Shown one piece after another: positions 43,191-52,057 of a stretch of DNA of 64,000 nt. Under the pieces are notes generated by a model. The model had not been told where the DNA came from and ran no database searches. It was given only the letters and a program-made list of their open reading frames with translations. The DNA is taken from contig DAIDDL010000001.1 of the NCBI GenBank assembly GCA_027309085.1, positions 124,001 to 188,000 on the forward strand. The letters are read 5' to 3'. Every line of letters begins with the position of its first letter. The stretch's first letter is position 1. The DNA is from Sulfobacillus sp. Lineage in GTDB: Bacteria; Bacillota; Sulfobacillia; Sulfobacillales; Sulfobacillaceae. A program made the position numbers and the translations under genes.

Positions 43191-44330
43191 ATGACAAATG
43201 TGCTAATCGCGGCGATTTCTCCGGTAATGGAAATGATCCAGCGCACGGTTCAAAAAATGCCTTCGGTCCACATTGCCGCGACCACCGACAGTGTCCGCGA
43301 GGCCATTGACTATTGTTCTGTGGAGTCTTTGGACGCCATTATTGTGGACGAAACGCTTCTTATCGACAGCTGGGGACTAAGCGACCGGCTGTCCCGCGCA
43401 GCCTGCCCCATCGTCTTGGTGATTGAGTCGCCTAGTGCCGAGTCCACCCGGAGGGCCTTGGCTATGCACGCCGCGGACGTGATGACACTCGAGGCCTTGC
43501 CTACGTTGCTGCCGCCAGTGCTGAACAGTTTTGATAGCAAGGATGCGGACCAAGAAACGGTGCACCGGATCATTGGTGTCTATTCCGCTAAGGGCGGGGT
43601 CGGGAAGACAACCCTGGCGGTGAATTTGGCGTGGCTTCTGGCCAAACTCTCCGGAAAGACCACGGCGCTGGTGGACTTGGACCTCCAGTTTGGAGATGTG
43701 GGGCCAATGGTGCATGACCATCCCGACGTGACTATCCAGGAACTGGTGGAGGGGTCGCCCCAGACCATTGAAGAGGACAAGCTGGCTCGTTCCCTGATTG
43801 CTGTGGACAATCTGCCTCTGGACCTCCTCCTGGCTCCCATCCACCCGCAGTACGCGGACGCGGTGGAATCCCACCACGTCAAAGACATCGTGAAGCATCT
43901 CAAGTCTTCGCATGTCTATACCGTTTGTGACTTGTCTTCGGGACTGATCGACCAGAATCTGAGCGCTATGGATATGGCCGACGTGATTGTCATGGTGGCC
44001 ACTCCAGAGATGATTACTCTGCGGACGGTGCTGCGCTCTTTAAAAGTTTTAGGGACTCTTTATCCTCAAGAGGGGAAAATCCGCGTGGCGCTGAACCGCG
44101 CAGGCAGCGGCATATCCAAAGAAGAAATTCAAGCATTTCTCGGTCTTCCGGTAACCTACTGGATGTCGAGCGGGGGGGTGGCGCCGGTGCGCTCCGCCAA
44201 CTCCGGCAAGCCCTTGGTGGTTGTTGATCCTGGGAATGCCCTGGCAGTGTCCATTGAAAATATCGCGAAAGGGCTGCTCGCGGAATTTGAGGGAGCCAGC
44301 AGGAAAACGGCAAGAAAAGAATCGCTGTGA
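43191..44330 (+). CDS. CpaE/TadZ-like ATPase, copy 1
   Basis: A 379-residue protein. Residues 1-120 resemble a receiver fold without a clear phosphoacceptor set. Next comes a MinD/ParA-type ATPase with deviant Walker A SAKGGVGKTT near residue 131, ALVDLDLQFGDV, and DLSSGLIDQN. TadZ places the pilus machine in the cell. ATG 43191 has AAAAAGGG upstream. It is cotranscribed with cpaB and tadA; a second copy lies at 48626. Confidence 0.85.
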   Translation: MTNVLIAAISPVMEMIQRTVQKMPSVHIAATTDSVREAIDYCSVESLDAIIVDETLLIDSWGLSDRLSRAACPIVLVIESPSAESTRRALAMHAADVMTLEALPTLLPPVLNSFDSKDADQETVHRIIGVYSAKGGVGKTTLAVNLAWLLAKLSGKTTALVDLDLQFGDVGPMVHDHPDVTIQELVEGSPQTIEEDKLARSLIAVDNLPLDLLLAPIHPQYADAVESHHVKDIVKHLKSSHVYTVCDLSSGLIDQNLSAMDMADVIVMVATPEMITLRTVLRSLKVLGTLYPQEGKIRVALNRAGSGISKEEIQAFLGLPVTYWMSSGGVAPVRSANSGKPLVVVDPGNALAVSIENIAKGLLAEFEGASRKTARKESL

Positions 44331-44357
44331 TCAGGGTGGCAGGAAGGAGGAGTTAGG

Positions 44358-45710
44358 ATGTCTTTACGGACCAGGATTAATGGCATGTCCCCGGGAGCTT
44401 CTCAGGCTTTCAAGTCCATTAAGGCCCCGCAATCTGCCAAGGCGGCTAATGACTTTGACTATTTGGGCGCAAATTTTATGGCGCTTAAGAGCCGCATTCA
44501 AGATGCGCTGCTGATGCAAGTCACGTCTCCGGAAAATTTGTCGCGGGATGAACTGCGTGGCATGATCTGGAATATCGTCGAGGCGGACAAAGACATCGCG
44601 CCTTTGGAGAAAGATGCCTTGGTGCGGATTCTAGTCGACGAAATTTTGGGCTACGGCCCCATTCAGGTGCTCTTGGATGACCCGGAGATCTCGGAAATTA
44701 TGATCAATGGCGCGGGGAGCATTTACATTGAGCGGCAGGGAGCTCTGGTGAAAACCAATATTGTGTTTCGGGACGAAGGACACTTGCGGGCGACTTTGGA
44801 AAAAATGCTGTCATTCTCGGGACGGCGAGTCGATGAGGCCAGCCCCATGGTGGACGCCAGGCTGCCGGATGGATCCCGGTTGAATGCCATTTTGCGGCCA
44901 TTGGCGGTGGCAGGCGATTCTGTCACCATCCGCAAGTTCTCCAAGGACCCGTTCATCCTTTCGCAACTGGTTCAGATGGGCACTTTGTCGGCGGACATGG
45001 CAGCGTTTATCGAAGCGGCTGTGCGCGGCAAACTCAATGTGGTGGTTTCAGGCGGAACAGGATCTGGTAAAACCACCACCCTGAACGCTTTTTCTGCGTT
45101 TATTCCGGGAACGGAGCGTATTGTCACCATTGAGGATGCGGCCGAACTCCAGCTTCAGCAAGATCACAAAGTGACTTTGGAATCCCGCCCGCCCAACATT
45201 GAGGGCCGGGGCGGGGTGGCTATCCGGGATCTGGTCCGCAACGCCCTGCGCATGCGGCCTGACCGCATCATTGTCGGTGAGGTGCGGGGCGGGGAGGCGC
45301 TGGACATGCTGCAGGCTATGAATACCGGCCATGAAGGCAGTTTGACGACGGTGCACGCCAACACTCCCCGCGACTGCCTGTCACGGATTGAAACCATGGT
45401 ACTGATGGCCGGCGCTGACCTCCCCCTGCCGGCCATCCGGTCGCAAGTGGCGTCCGCCATCGACATTATCGTGCAGCAGGCACGCCTGCTTGACGGCTCC
45501 CGCCGCATTATCCGCATCACCGAAGTGGTGGGGATGGAGAGCGGCACCATCACCACGCAGGACCTGTTCCAGTTCGACCAGTCGGGTGTGGACGAAGAGG
45601 GAAAAGTGGTCGGAGTCTTCCACGGCAACGGCATCCGGCCTAAGAATTACGACCGGATCCGGTCTCAGGGTGTGGACCTGTCCCCCAGCATCTTCGGGAT
45701 GGGACTGTGA
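44358..45710 (+). CDS. tadA: TadA/CpaF secretion ATPase
   Basis: A 450-residue hexameric ATPase powering Tad pilus extension and retraction. Walker A is SGGTGSGKTTTLNAF near residue 231, the Asp box is TIEDAAELQL, the Walker B region is PDRIIVGEVRGGEALDML, and the His box is GHEGSLTTVHAN. The N-terminal domain has SEIMINGAGSIYIERQG as in CpaF. Ribosome site AAGGAGG. The length is normal. Confidence 0.94.
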   Translation: MSLRTRINGMSPGASQAFKSIKAPQSAKAANDFDYLGANFMALKSRIQDALLMQVTSPENLSRDELRGMIWNIVEADKDIAPLEKDALVRILVDEILGYGPIQVLLDDPEISEIMINGAGSIYIERQGALVKTNIVFRDEGHLRATLEKMLSFSGRRVDEASPMVDARLPDGSRLNAILRPLAVAGDSVTIRKFSKDPFILSQLVQMGTLSADMAAFIEAAVRGKLNVVVSGGTGSGKTTTLNAFSAFIPGTERIVTIEDAAELQLQQDHKVTLESRPPNIEGRGGVAIRDLVRNALRMRPDRIIVGEVRGGEALDMLQAMNTGHEGSLTTVHANTPRDCLSRIETMVLMAGADLPLPAIRSQVASAIDIIVQQARLLDGSRRIIRITEVVGMESGTITTQDLFQFDQSGVDEEGKVVGVFHGNGIRPKNYDRIRSQGVDLSPSIFGMGL

Positions 45711-45717
45711 GGCGGCT

Positions 45718-46638
45718 ATGAGGGACTTGAGCATCATACTGGCCGTCACATGGGCGCTGGCGCTATTCTTAGTGGTAGTGGGGGTCCGGGCCTCGCGCAC
45801 ATACCAGGTCACCCAAAGGCGTCTCGTGCAGATGGGCACCATGGCTCCCCGAGGCGGCAAACCGGCCCAGGCTCCCTTCAGCCTGCTGGGCAGTCTGCGC
45901 AAGACGTGGAGCCAAGGCCAGAGCGCTGCCGCGCTGAAACTCAGGATGAGCGAGTACATCTTGTTTATTGCGCTGGGATTTATAGTGCCCGGACTGATCG
46001 GGTTGGCTGTGCGGGGCGCAGTAGGGGGATTGGTGCTCGCGCTCGTCGGCGGCGGGGGGGTGCTCTTGTACTTTCGGTACATGAAATCGCGCTATTTGAG
46101 ATTGGCCGAACAGAGCCTGCCTGACTTCCTTCGCGGAATCTCTGGGGCTCTGCGGGCCGGCACTTCACTGCTGCAGGCAATGTCACTTGTGGCTAAGGAG
46201 ACTCCAGACCCACTCGGCGGGGAGATTACACGGGTGCTCAGGCGGGAGTCCTTTGGATTCAGTTTGGAGCAGACCTTGGAGGAACTGACCAACCGGATTC
46301 CTTCGAAAGATTTGTCTCTCGCGGTGATGGTCATCAATATCCAGCGGGAAATCGGCGGGTCCCTGGCAGACATTCTGGAAAACATTGTGGACACCATCGT
46401 GGCCCGGCAGCGCCTGGCCCAGGAAGTGCGCTCACTGACGGCCCAGGGCCGTTTCAGCGGGTGGATTCTGACGGCTCTGCCTTTTATTCTAGGGTTTATG
46501 ATTTGGTTTATTGATCCCAGCTATATTGACCCGCTGTTTCACACGACCATCGGCTGGATCCTTTTGGGAATGGCTGCGGTTTCCGTGGCGATTGGCGGGT
46601 TCGTCATCAACCGCCTGGTCCGCTCACCTGAGATGTAG
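45718..46638 (+). CDS. tadB: TadB inner-membrane platform protein
   Basis: A 306-residue T2SSF-type platform protein. There is an N-terminal helix, helices around residues 80-115, a cytoplasmic F-domain with LPDFLRGISGALRAGTSLLQAM and EIGGSLADILENIVDTI, and two C-terminal helices. It pairs with TadC to form the pilus base. ATG 45718 is 7 bp after the tadA stop. Confidence 0.9.
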   Translation: MRDLSIILAVTWALALFLVVVGVRASRTYQVTQRRLVQMGTMAPRGGKPAQAPFSLLGSLRKTWSQGQSAAALKLRMSEYILFIALGFIVPGLIGLAVRGAVGGLVLALVGGGGVLLYFRYMKSRYLRLAEQSLPDFLRGISGALRAGTSLLQAMSLVAKETPDPLGGEITRVLRRESFGFSLEQTLEELTNRIPSKDLSLAVMVINIQREIGGSLADILENIVDTIVARQRLAQEVRSLTAQGRFSGWILTALPFILGFMIWFIDPSYIDPLFHTTIGWILLGMAAVSVAIGGFVINRLVRSPEM

Positions 46639-46649
46639 GGAGGTTTTGT

Positions 46650-47582
46650 ATGCTGCGCTGGATGGATGTCACAATTGCCGCCCTGTTGGCTCTAGCGGTC
46701 ATTCTATTCGCGGCCTGGGTCAAGGATTTGAAAGTGTTCAGCCGGCAAAGGGCGCTGGGCGACCGGCTCTCGCCCTACCAACTGCGGCGGGCTGACCCTG
46801 CGGACGAACTGGAGATGCCGTTTTCCCAGCGGGTTATCGTCCCGGGTCTGCAAAAGATCTTTGATGCCCTCTCGCGCGCCTTGACCCCTGCCAAAGTGCG
46901 GGCGGAACTGGGCCGCCGCCTGAGGCAGGCGGGCAGCACGATGGGTCCCGATGCTTTTGTGCTGTACCGCCTGGCCATTTCCGTGCTGCTTTTAGCTCTG
47001 GGAGTGGTGGTGGGGCTGATCGAGACGTCTTTGCCGGGATGGCAGCGGGTGGCGATTCCTTTGGGGATGGGAGCTATCGGCTACATCTTTATGGGGGTGC
47101 GGGTCAATACCCAGGCCCAAATCCGTCTGAGACAGCTCGAACGCTCACTCCCCGAAGTGTTTGACCTGCTGAGTGTCAGCGTGGAGGCAGGGCTGGCTTT
47201 TGATGGGGCCTTGAGGAAACTGGTGACAAATCTGGGACCGGGCCCGGCCAAGGATGAATTTACCCGAGTCCTGTCGGACATGCAGCTGGGAATGACCCGG
47301 TCAGAAGCGCTGACGGCCCTGGCCGAGCGCACTAAATCCCGGGAACTTAAGAGGTTTGCGGGGCTGGTGGCGCAGTCCGACCGGACCGGGGCGGGAATCG
47401 CCAATGCCCTTAAAGTACAGGCCCACGACATCAAAGCGGCGAGGGCCGCTCAGGCCCGGGAAAAAGCGGCCCTGATCCCAGTCAAAATCATCTTCCCCAT
47501 GGTGCTGTTTATTTTTCCGGCTATTTTCATTGTCATTCTCGGGCCTGCGTTTCTGTCCCTGATTCGCGTGTTCCATGGCTGA
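46650..47582 (+). CDS. tadC: TadC inner-membrane platform protein
   Basis: A 310-residue T2SSF protein paired with TadB. It has an N-terminal helix, a helix pair around residues 110-150, LPEVFDLLSVSVEAGLAFDGAL, then RTGAGIANALKVQAHDIKAARAAQAREKAALIPVKIIFP and a final helix. Its last 8 bases overlap the DUF192 gene. Confidence 0.9.
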   Translation: MLRWMDVTIAALLALAVILFAAWVKDLKVFSRQRALGDRLSPYQLRRADPADELEMPFSQRVIVPGLQKIFDALSRALTPAKVRAELGRRLRQAGSTMGPDAFVLYRLAISVLLLALGVVVGLIETSLPGWQRVAIPLGMGAIGYIFMGVRVNTQAQIRLRQLERSLPEVFDLLSVSVEAGLAFDGALRKLVTNLGPGPAKDEFTRVLSDMQLGMTRSEALTALAERTKSRELKRFAGLVAQSDRTGAGIANALKVQAHDIKAARAAQAREKAALIPVKIIFPMVLFIFPAIFIVILGPAFLSLIRVFHG

Positions 47583-47937
47583 CGAGCTCGTGCCGGAGGG
47601 ATTCGTGGCCGTGAGAAATATGCGGACTCTGCAGCTGCTAGGGGATCATATTCAGGTGGCCGATTCGTTTTGGCTGCGGTTTCGGGGGCTGATGGGAACT
47701 GCAAGCTTGGATCCCGGAGAGGGAATGCTCTTCCCCCGAACCAATTCCATCCACATGTTTTTTATGCGCTACCCCCTGACGATTGTCTACCTGTCGAAAG
47801 ACATGAAGGTGCTGCGCAGCGTGGTGGTGAAGCCATGGCGCATCGGGCCGATCGTGTTAAAAGCCCAGTGGGTGCTGGAACTGCCAGACATTTCTCAAGC
47901 GGACATTCAAACAGGCGATACGGTGAGCATTGAATAG
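47575..47937 (+). CDS. DUF192 protein
   Basis: A 120-residue protein of the DUF192 family: VADSFWLRFRGLMGTASLDPGEGMLFP, HMFFMRYPLTIVYL and the closing VLELP. There is no signal peptide, unlike many members. The function of the family is unknown. It starts inside tadC by 8 bp, so it is translationally coupled to the pilus operon, which suggests a role in pilus biogenesis or in a process shared with it. Confidence 0.85.
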   Translation: MADELVPEGFVAVRNMRTLQLLGDHIQVADSFWLRFRGLMGTASLDPGEGMLFPRTNSIHMFFMRYPLTIVYLSKDMKVLRSVVVKPWRIGPIVLKAQWVLELPDISQADIQTGDTVSIE

Positions 47938-47950
47938 CCAGTGACGGTAC

Positions 47951-48442
47951 TCAACTGGAGCAGGCCGCATTGGTTCCCGCCTCAAAACACCCATTGGGGG
48001 TCTGAGAGCCGTTATCTACCTCCACCACCATGGTGTACTGCTGGGTAATGGGCACTTGCTGGCCAAATCCTGGAATACCGATGAGCAAAGGATAGTGTGC
48101 TGCTACAGATACAGTTACCGTCTGGGGCAGATTTGAGGTAGTTGTTGATGTGGTGGATGAAGACGGACCAGTAACGGTCCACTTGACTGGCGTATCCACA
48201 GGAAAAATGTTGTCTTGGTTCACTTGATTGATTATGGCTTGCTTCGGACTATCTCCCAAAGACGCCTCACGCACCCCGATGCGGGCTGCCTGCTGGATGG
48301 TGATAAAGCCGTTGAAGAGCAATCCCATTTGAATGATGCCTAGGAGAAATAGCAAGAGGAGCGGGACGACGAGGGCGAACTCGACAAGAGCCTGGCCTTT
48401 GCGGTCCTGCCAGCGGGACCGGTTCACTAGGGATATGCGCAT
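47951..48442 (-). CDS. TadE-like minor pilin
   Basis: A 163-residue protein whose N terminus repeats the pilin signature: a basic leader (RSRWQDRKG), then GQALVEFALVVPLLLLFLLG with Glu five residues after the Gly, matching the Flp pilin. A Ser/Thr-rich extracellular domain follows (SSSTTSTTTS), ending with a cysteine pair. It is probably processed by the same peptidase. The minus-strand gene converges on the DUF192 gene with a 13-bp gap. Confidence 0.82.
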   Translation of the reverse strand: MRISLVNRSRWQDRKGQALVEFALVVPLLLLFLLGIIQMGLLFNGFITIQQAARIGVREASLGDSPKQAIINQVNQDNIFPVDTPVKWTVTGPSSSTTSTTTSNLPQTVTVSVAAHYPLLIGIPGFGQQVPITQQYTMVVEVDNGSQTPNGCFEAGTNAACSS

Positions 48443-48546
48443 CAAGTTCAGACTCCTTGTCCGATGATTTTTATATAGAAATAGCGGTTGATGTAATATG
48501 ATTATCTTCAGTGTAAGGACAAAGTGGGGAACTGTAAATAATTTCC

Positions 48547-48575
48547 TTGGAAAAGTTCGCAGGGACCAATATTGT
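48547..48575 (+). promoter_or_regulatory. Promoter of the second CpaE/TadZ gene
   Basis: TTGGAA (48547-48552), 17 bases, TATTGT (48570-48575), about 50 bp before the start codon. Confidence 0.5.
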
Positions 48576-48625
48576 GTATCATGCAGGGGAATGGACCAGT
48601 TTAGTGTCGAATCAGGAGGATGTTT

Positions 48626-49810
48626 ATGTTCACGGTGTATGTTGCGTGCCACGACGAATTGCGAACAGAATTAACGGTTGCCGTGAAAAACATACCGGGG
48701 GTGATTCTGAACGGGAGTTCGGCTGACTTGCGCGAGTCTCTCGAGGAATGCGCTGCAGAAGCGCCCGGAGTCTTCCTGGTTGACGATACGTTGCTGGCCC
48801 AAAATGTTGGCCTCTTCGAAAAGCTGGCGGCGGTGCCGTATCCGGTTGTGGTGCTGGCCCCCTCGGCCGATGCTGCGGCGGCCCGCCGGGCCCTGGCCAT
48901 CCGGGCCAAGGATTTCATCAGTCTGGACAGCTGGGCCGAGGACTTGGGGCCCATCCTGTCCCGGGTCGCTGTCCCCATTCAGGGCGAGACGCGGCAGGAC
49001 GGGCGGGTTCTCGTGGTATTTTCCTCCAAGGGCGGGGTGGGCAAGACTACCCTGAGTGTGAATCTGGCTATCGCGCTGGCAAAGACGAGCCGCCAGCCGG
49101 TGGTGATTATGGATCTGGACATCCAGTTTGGGGACGTAGCCCCGATGGTGGGGGACGCGCCTTTGGTGACACTGTTTGATTTGGTGAAAGGAACGGCGGC
49201 CGTTGACTCCGACATGCTCAAGCGGGCTGTAAAGCGGGTGGCGAACAACGTGTATATTCTGGCCGCTCCTGACAATCCTGAGGAAGCTGATGATGTGCAT
49301 GCGGACCAGGTGGTGCAGATCCTGCACCTGCTCCGCGAGACCTATGCCTACGTAATCGTGGATACAGCGCCGGGCTACACCGATATCAACGTGGCAGCTT
49401 TTGATTTTGCCGATACCATTTTGACCGTGTGCACCCCGGATGTGGTTACCCTCAGAACAATCGGGCAGGCTCTGCAAGTATTTTATGACGGATTCCACTA
49501 CCCGAAAGACAAAGTGCGCATTGTGCTGAACCGTAGCGGGTCGAAAACCGGTGTCGAGACGACAGACATTGCGCAAGTGCTGCAAACCCCCATTGCCTTT
49601 CAATTGCCGAGTGACGGCGCCTTTCCTGTGCGCGCTGCCAATGAAGGGCACCCGCTTCTGCTGCAGTTTCCGGATTCATCCCTGTCCCGGACCATTCAGA
49701 GCATGGCCAATGATCTGGTTCGCGAGACAGAAGGCCGCATCCGGAAAAATCCGGCTAAGCGCACCCTGCTGGCCCGCCTCACAGGAAGAAAACCCAAAGA
49801 AGTGCAGTAG
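48626..49810 (+). CDS. CpaE/TadZ-like ATPase, copy 2
   Basis: A 394-residue paralogue of the gene at 43191 with the same layout: a receiver-like N-terminal domain of about 120 residues, then Walker A SSKGGVGKTT near residue 134, MDLDIQFGDVAPM and DTAPGYTDIN. It has its own promoter outside the main operon. ATG 48626 has AGGAGGA 5 bases upstream; ATG 48620 overlaps that site. It may position a second pilus pole or regulate the first copy. Confidence 0.85.
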   Translation: MFTVYVACHDELRTELTVAVKNIPGVILNGSSADLRESLEECAAEAPGVFLVDDTLLAQNVGLFEKLAAVPYPVVVLAPSADAAAARRALAIRAKDFISLDSWAEDLGPILSRVAVPIQGETRQDGRVLVVFSSKGGVGKTTLSVNLAIALAKTSRQPVVIMDLDIQFGDVAPMVGDAPLVTLFDLVKGTAAVDSDMLKRAVKRVANNVYILAAPDNPEEADDVHADQVVQILHLLRETYAYVIVDTAPGYTDINVAAFDFADTILTVCTPDVVTLRTIGQALQVFYDGFHYPKDKVRIVLNRSGSKTGVETTDIAQVLQTPIAFQLPSDGAFPVRAANEGHPLLLQFPDSSLSRTIQSMANDLVRETEGRIRKNPAKRTLLARLTGRKPKEVQ

Positions 49811-49910
49811 CCTCTGGTGAGCTTTTCCCTATTCCACGGTTGGCAAGGACAGGGTCCGCGCATATTAAAGGGTGTTCTGTCAAAATGGCGAGAGGGAAGG
49901 GCGATTCAGC

Positions 49911-51623
49911 ATGAGTGCAATCCCGCGGCACTGGCTGTGGGCTGTCCCGGCGCTGACAATGGCAGCCGGGTTGTTTTCTGTGGCGGGCTTGCGCCATACC
50001 CAAGCTGCAGCCAGCTCGCAGGCGGGGCCTGCAGCGTTCAGCAAATACGGCATGGGGCGGGACAACAATCCTGTGTTTGAGGACCGCGCGGTGAGTCGTT
50101 GGGACCGGAACTGGACCTACACAGCGCAAGAGCCTTTGCAGCAGGCGTCGGTGGCGCAGGGGGCCGTGTATGTTTCGGGGGATGGCGGCCGTCTCAATGA
50201 TCCCCATAACGATGAGGTCTACGCGTTGGGAGCTGGGACCGGGAAAGTTTTGTGGACCAGGCATTTGGACAATATGTCCATGACCACGCCTGTGGTGGCG
50301 CATGGCCTGGTGTTTGTGGGCACGGGCAGCCAGCAGTTTTCGGCCCGGCAGCAGGCTAAGGTCAACCGGCTCCAGAGCCGGTCTGTCGTCCGGGGCACAG
50401 GACCGAGTGCGATTTATGCCTTAGGCGCCCATACAGGGGCGGTGCGCTGGAAGTTTCCCACCCGCGGAGAGGACATGCCGACATTTGTCGCGGACCGGTC
50501 CACGATCTACGCGGCCAACGGCCAGGGCCGCATTTATGCTCTGGCCGCGCCGACCGGCGCCGTTCAGTGGAGTCTCAAAATCGGGTCGTATGTCAGCATG
50601 GCATCCCCGGAGCTGGTGAGGGGAATCCTCTATGTTTCCGGAGCCCACCCGTACCGGCTTTACGCGGTGGATGTCCACACGCACCGCCTGGTATGGCAGA
50701 GGCCTGTGCCCAGAGTGTTCGGCGGCTCCGACGACAGTTCCCCGGCCTTCGCCGGCGGGCTGATTTATCTGGAGGGGACAACGGGCACATGGCAGCACCC
50801 GGTATCGGAATTGCTCGCATTTCGGACGTCAGGAACTCTGGCGTGGGAAACACGGCTCGGTGCCGGGACCCTGCCCAAGGACATTGAGGTATCAGCCCCT
50901 ATGGAGCACCGCGGCACCGTGTATGTGGGCTCTCCGGTATCGGACGCTGAATACGCCGTCCGAGCACGGACAGGGCGGGTCGAGTGGCGTTTCAAGGCAT
51001 ACGGTCCCATTTCTGAATCGGCAGCCGCCGTCAGGGGCAGAGTGTACGTCGGTGACGGGAAAGGCATGCTCTATGCGCTGAGCGCCCACTCTGGCCGGGA
51101 GATCTGGTCGCGGTACCTGTCCGGGGCCTTTGCCGCCGACTATCCCGTGGTCGTGGGGCAGACTCTCTACCAGCCTGATGAAAATGGCCAGATGTTTGCG
51201 TTGCCCATGAGCGAGATGACAGGGCAGGCCCTGCGCCAGCCCCCTGACCTCCCCATGCCTTCCGGCACTTTGGGGCAGGATATTAAAAAAGGCGAGAGCG
51301 TCTTCATGGAAGGCATGGGCCCGCAAGGGCTGTCCTGCGCCAGCTGCCATGCGGGCGGCGGCTCCTTGAGCACTTACCGGCAGGGACAGCTGATCCCCAG
51401 CCTTCTGGGGGCCGCCTCAGCCTTTCCCATGGTCCGGCAGGGCAAGATCCGGACTCTGGACGGGCAGATTAGGAGCTGCCTCCATGCTATGAGGGGGCCG
51501 CAGTTGGCCGGGGACAGTGCAAAAATGCAAGAACTTAATGTCTACCTGCACTGGCTGTCAAGCGGGTGGCCGGATCACCTCTCGACCCAGACTGGCCACA
51601 GCAATTCGAAAGGAGGCTGCTGA
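49911..51623 (+). CDS. Beta-propeller (PQQ-like) protein fused to cytochrome c domain
   Basis: A 570-residue exported redox protein: signal peptide (about residues 8-32), then PQQ-type propeller repeats (VYALGAGTGKVLW, IYALGAHTGAVRW, IYALAAPTGAVQW, LYALSAHSGREIW) to about residue 445. The C-terminal domain has one haem site, CASCH (near residue 478), and a later Cys in IRSCLHAMRGPQL before ELNVYLHWLSSGW. That pattern recalls the TsdA/SoxA cytochrome group. The propeller resembles tetrathionate-hydrolase-like proteins (GEDMPT, GSYVSMASP, GGSDDSSPA). Substrate unknown. It overlaps the next cytochrome gene by one base. Confidence 0.75.
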   Translation: MSAIPRHWLWAVPALTMAAGLFSVAGLRHTQAAASSQAGPAAFSKYGMGRDNNPVFEDRAVSRWDRNWTYTAQEPLQQASVAQGAVYVSGDGGRLNDPHNDEVYALGAGTGKVLWTRHLDNMSMTTPVVAHGLVFVGTGSQQFSARQQAKVNRLQSRSVVRGTGPSAIYALGAHTGAVRWKFPTRGEDMPTFVADRSTIYAANGQGRIYALAAPTGAVQWSLKIGSYVSMASPELVRGILYVSGAHPYRLYAVDVHTHRLVWQRPVPRVFGGSDDSSPAFAGGLIYLEGTTGTWQHPVSELLAFRTSGTLAWETRLGAGTLPKDIEVSAPMEHRGTVYVGSPVSDAEYAVRARTGRVEWRFKAYGPISESAAAVRGRVYVGDGKGMLYALSAHSGREIWSRYLSGAFAADYPVVVGQTLYQPDENGQMFALPMSEMTGQALRQPPDLPMPSGTLGQDIKKGESVFMEGMGPQGLSCASCHAGGGSLSTYRQGQLIPSLLGAASAFPMVRQGKIRTLDGQIRSCLHAMRGPQLAGDSAKMQELNVYLHWLSSGWPDHLSTQTGHSNSKGGC

Positions 51624-51994
51624 TGGCGCTCGGGAAACGTTTGCGGGCTGCCGCGCTGGGCCTGGCAGTGATAGGGTGCGCAGCATACGGCATATACCAT
51701 GACGCCCACGTGCAGGCGGTGGCGAAGACTTCTGCCCGGCAGGCATCAGACGGGCAGGAACTGTTTGCCGCAATGTGCCAGACCTGTCATGGCCGGGGCG
51801 GGGACGGGTCTGGCGGGGCGCCTGTGCTGAACAGCGGGGCCACGGTGCAAAAGTATCAGGATACCGCGGCCCTGGCCCATTTTATCCGGACCCGCATGCC
51901 TGCCAGCGACCCCGGTGTCCTGACCCGTCCGGAAGCATGGGATCTCGCCCTCTTCATTAATAAACTGAACCATCGTCTTCCAGGAAATCCCTAA
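51623..51994 (+). CDS. Monohaem cytochrome c
   Basis: A 123-residue exported class I cytochrome c. An N-terminal signal or anchor (about residues 9-25) is followed by the haem site CQTCHGRGGDG near residue 52, with a likely Met axial ligand in IRTRMPASDPG. Its start codon overlaps the stop of the propeller-cytochrome gene, and AAAGGAGG precedes it, so it is probably the electron acceptor for that protein. Confidence 0.88.
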   Translation: MALGKRLRAAALGLAVIGCAAYGIYHDAHVQAVAKTSARQASDGQELFAAMCQTCHGRGGDGSGGAPVLNSGATVQKYQDTAALAHFIRTRMPASDPGVLTRPEAWDLALFINKLNHRLPGNP

Positions 51995-51998
51995 GTGG

Positions 51999-52027
51999 TT
52001 GAAGTCCGTGTCCCGAGACGCTACAAT
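51999..52027 (+). promoter_or_regulatory. Promoter of the GNAT-glycosyltransferase operon
   Basis: TTGAAG (51999-52004), 17 bases, TACAAT (52022-52027), 30 bp before the TTG start at 52058. Confidence 0.6.
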
Positions 52028-52057
52028 GAGGACATGGTGTGAAAGGGAGGGCCACGT

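Noticed and set aside
48671-49651. 326-codon minus-strand open frame
   Set aside because: Antisense to the second CpaE/TadZ gene, which has a clear Walker A motif and start site.
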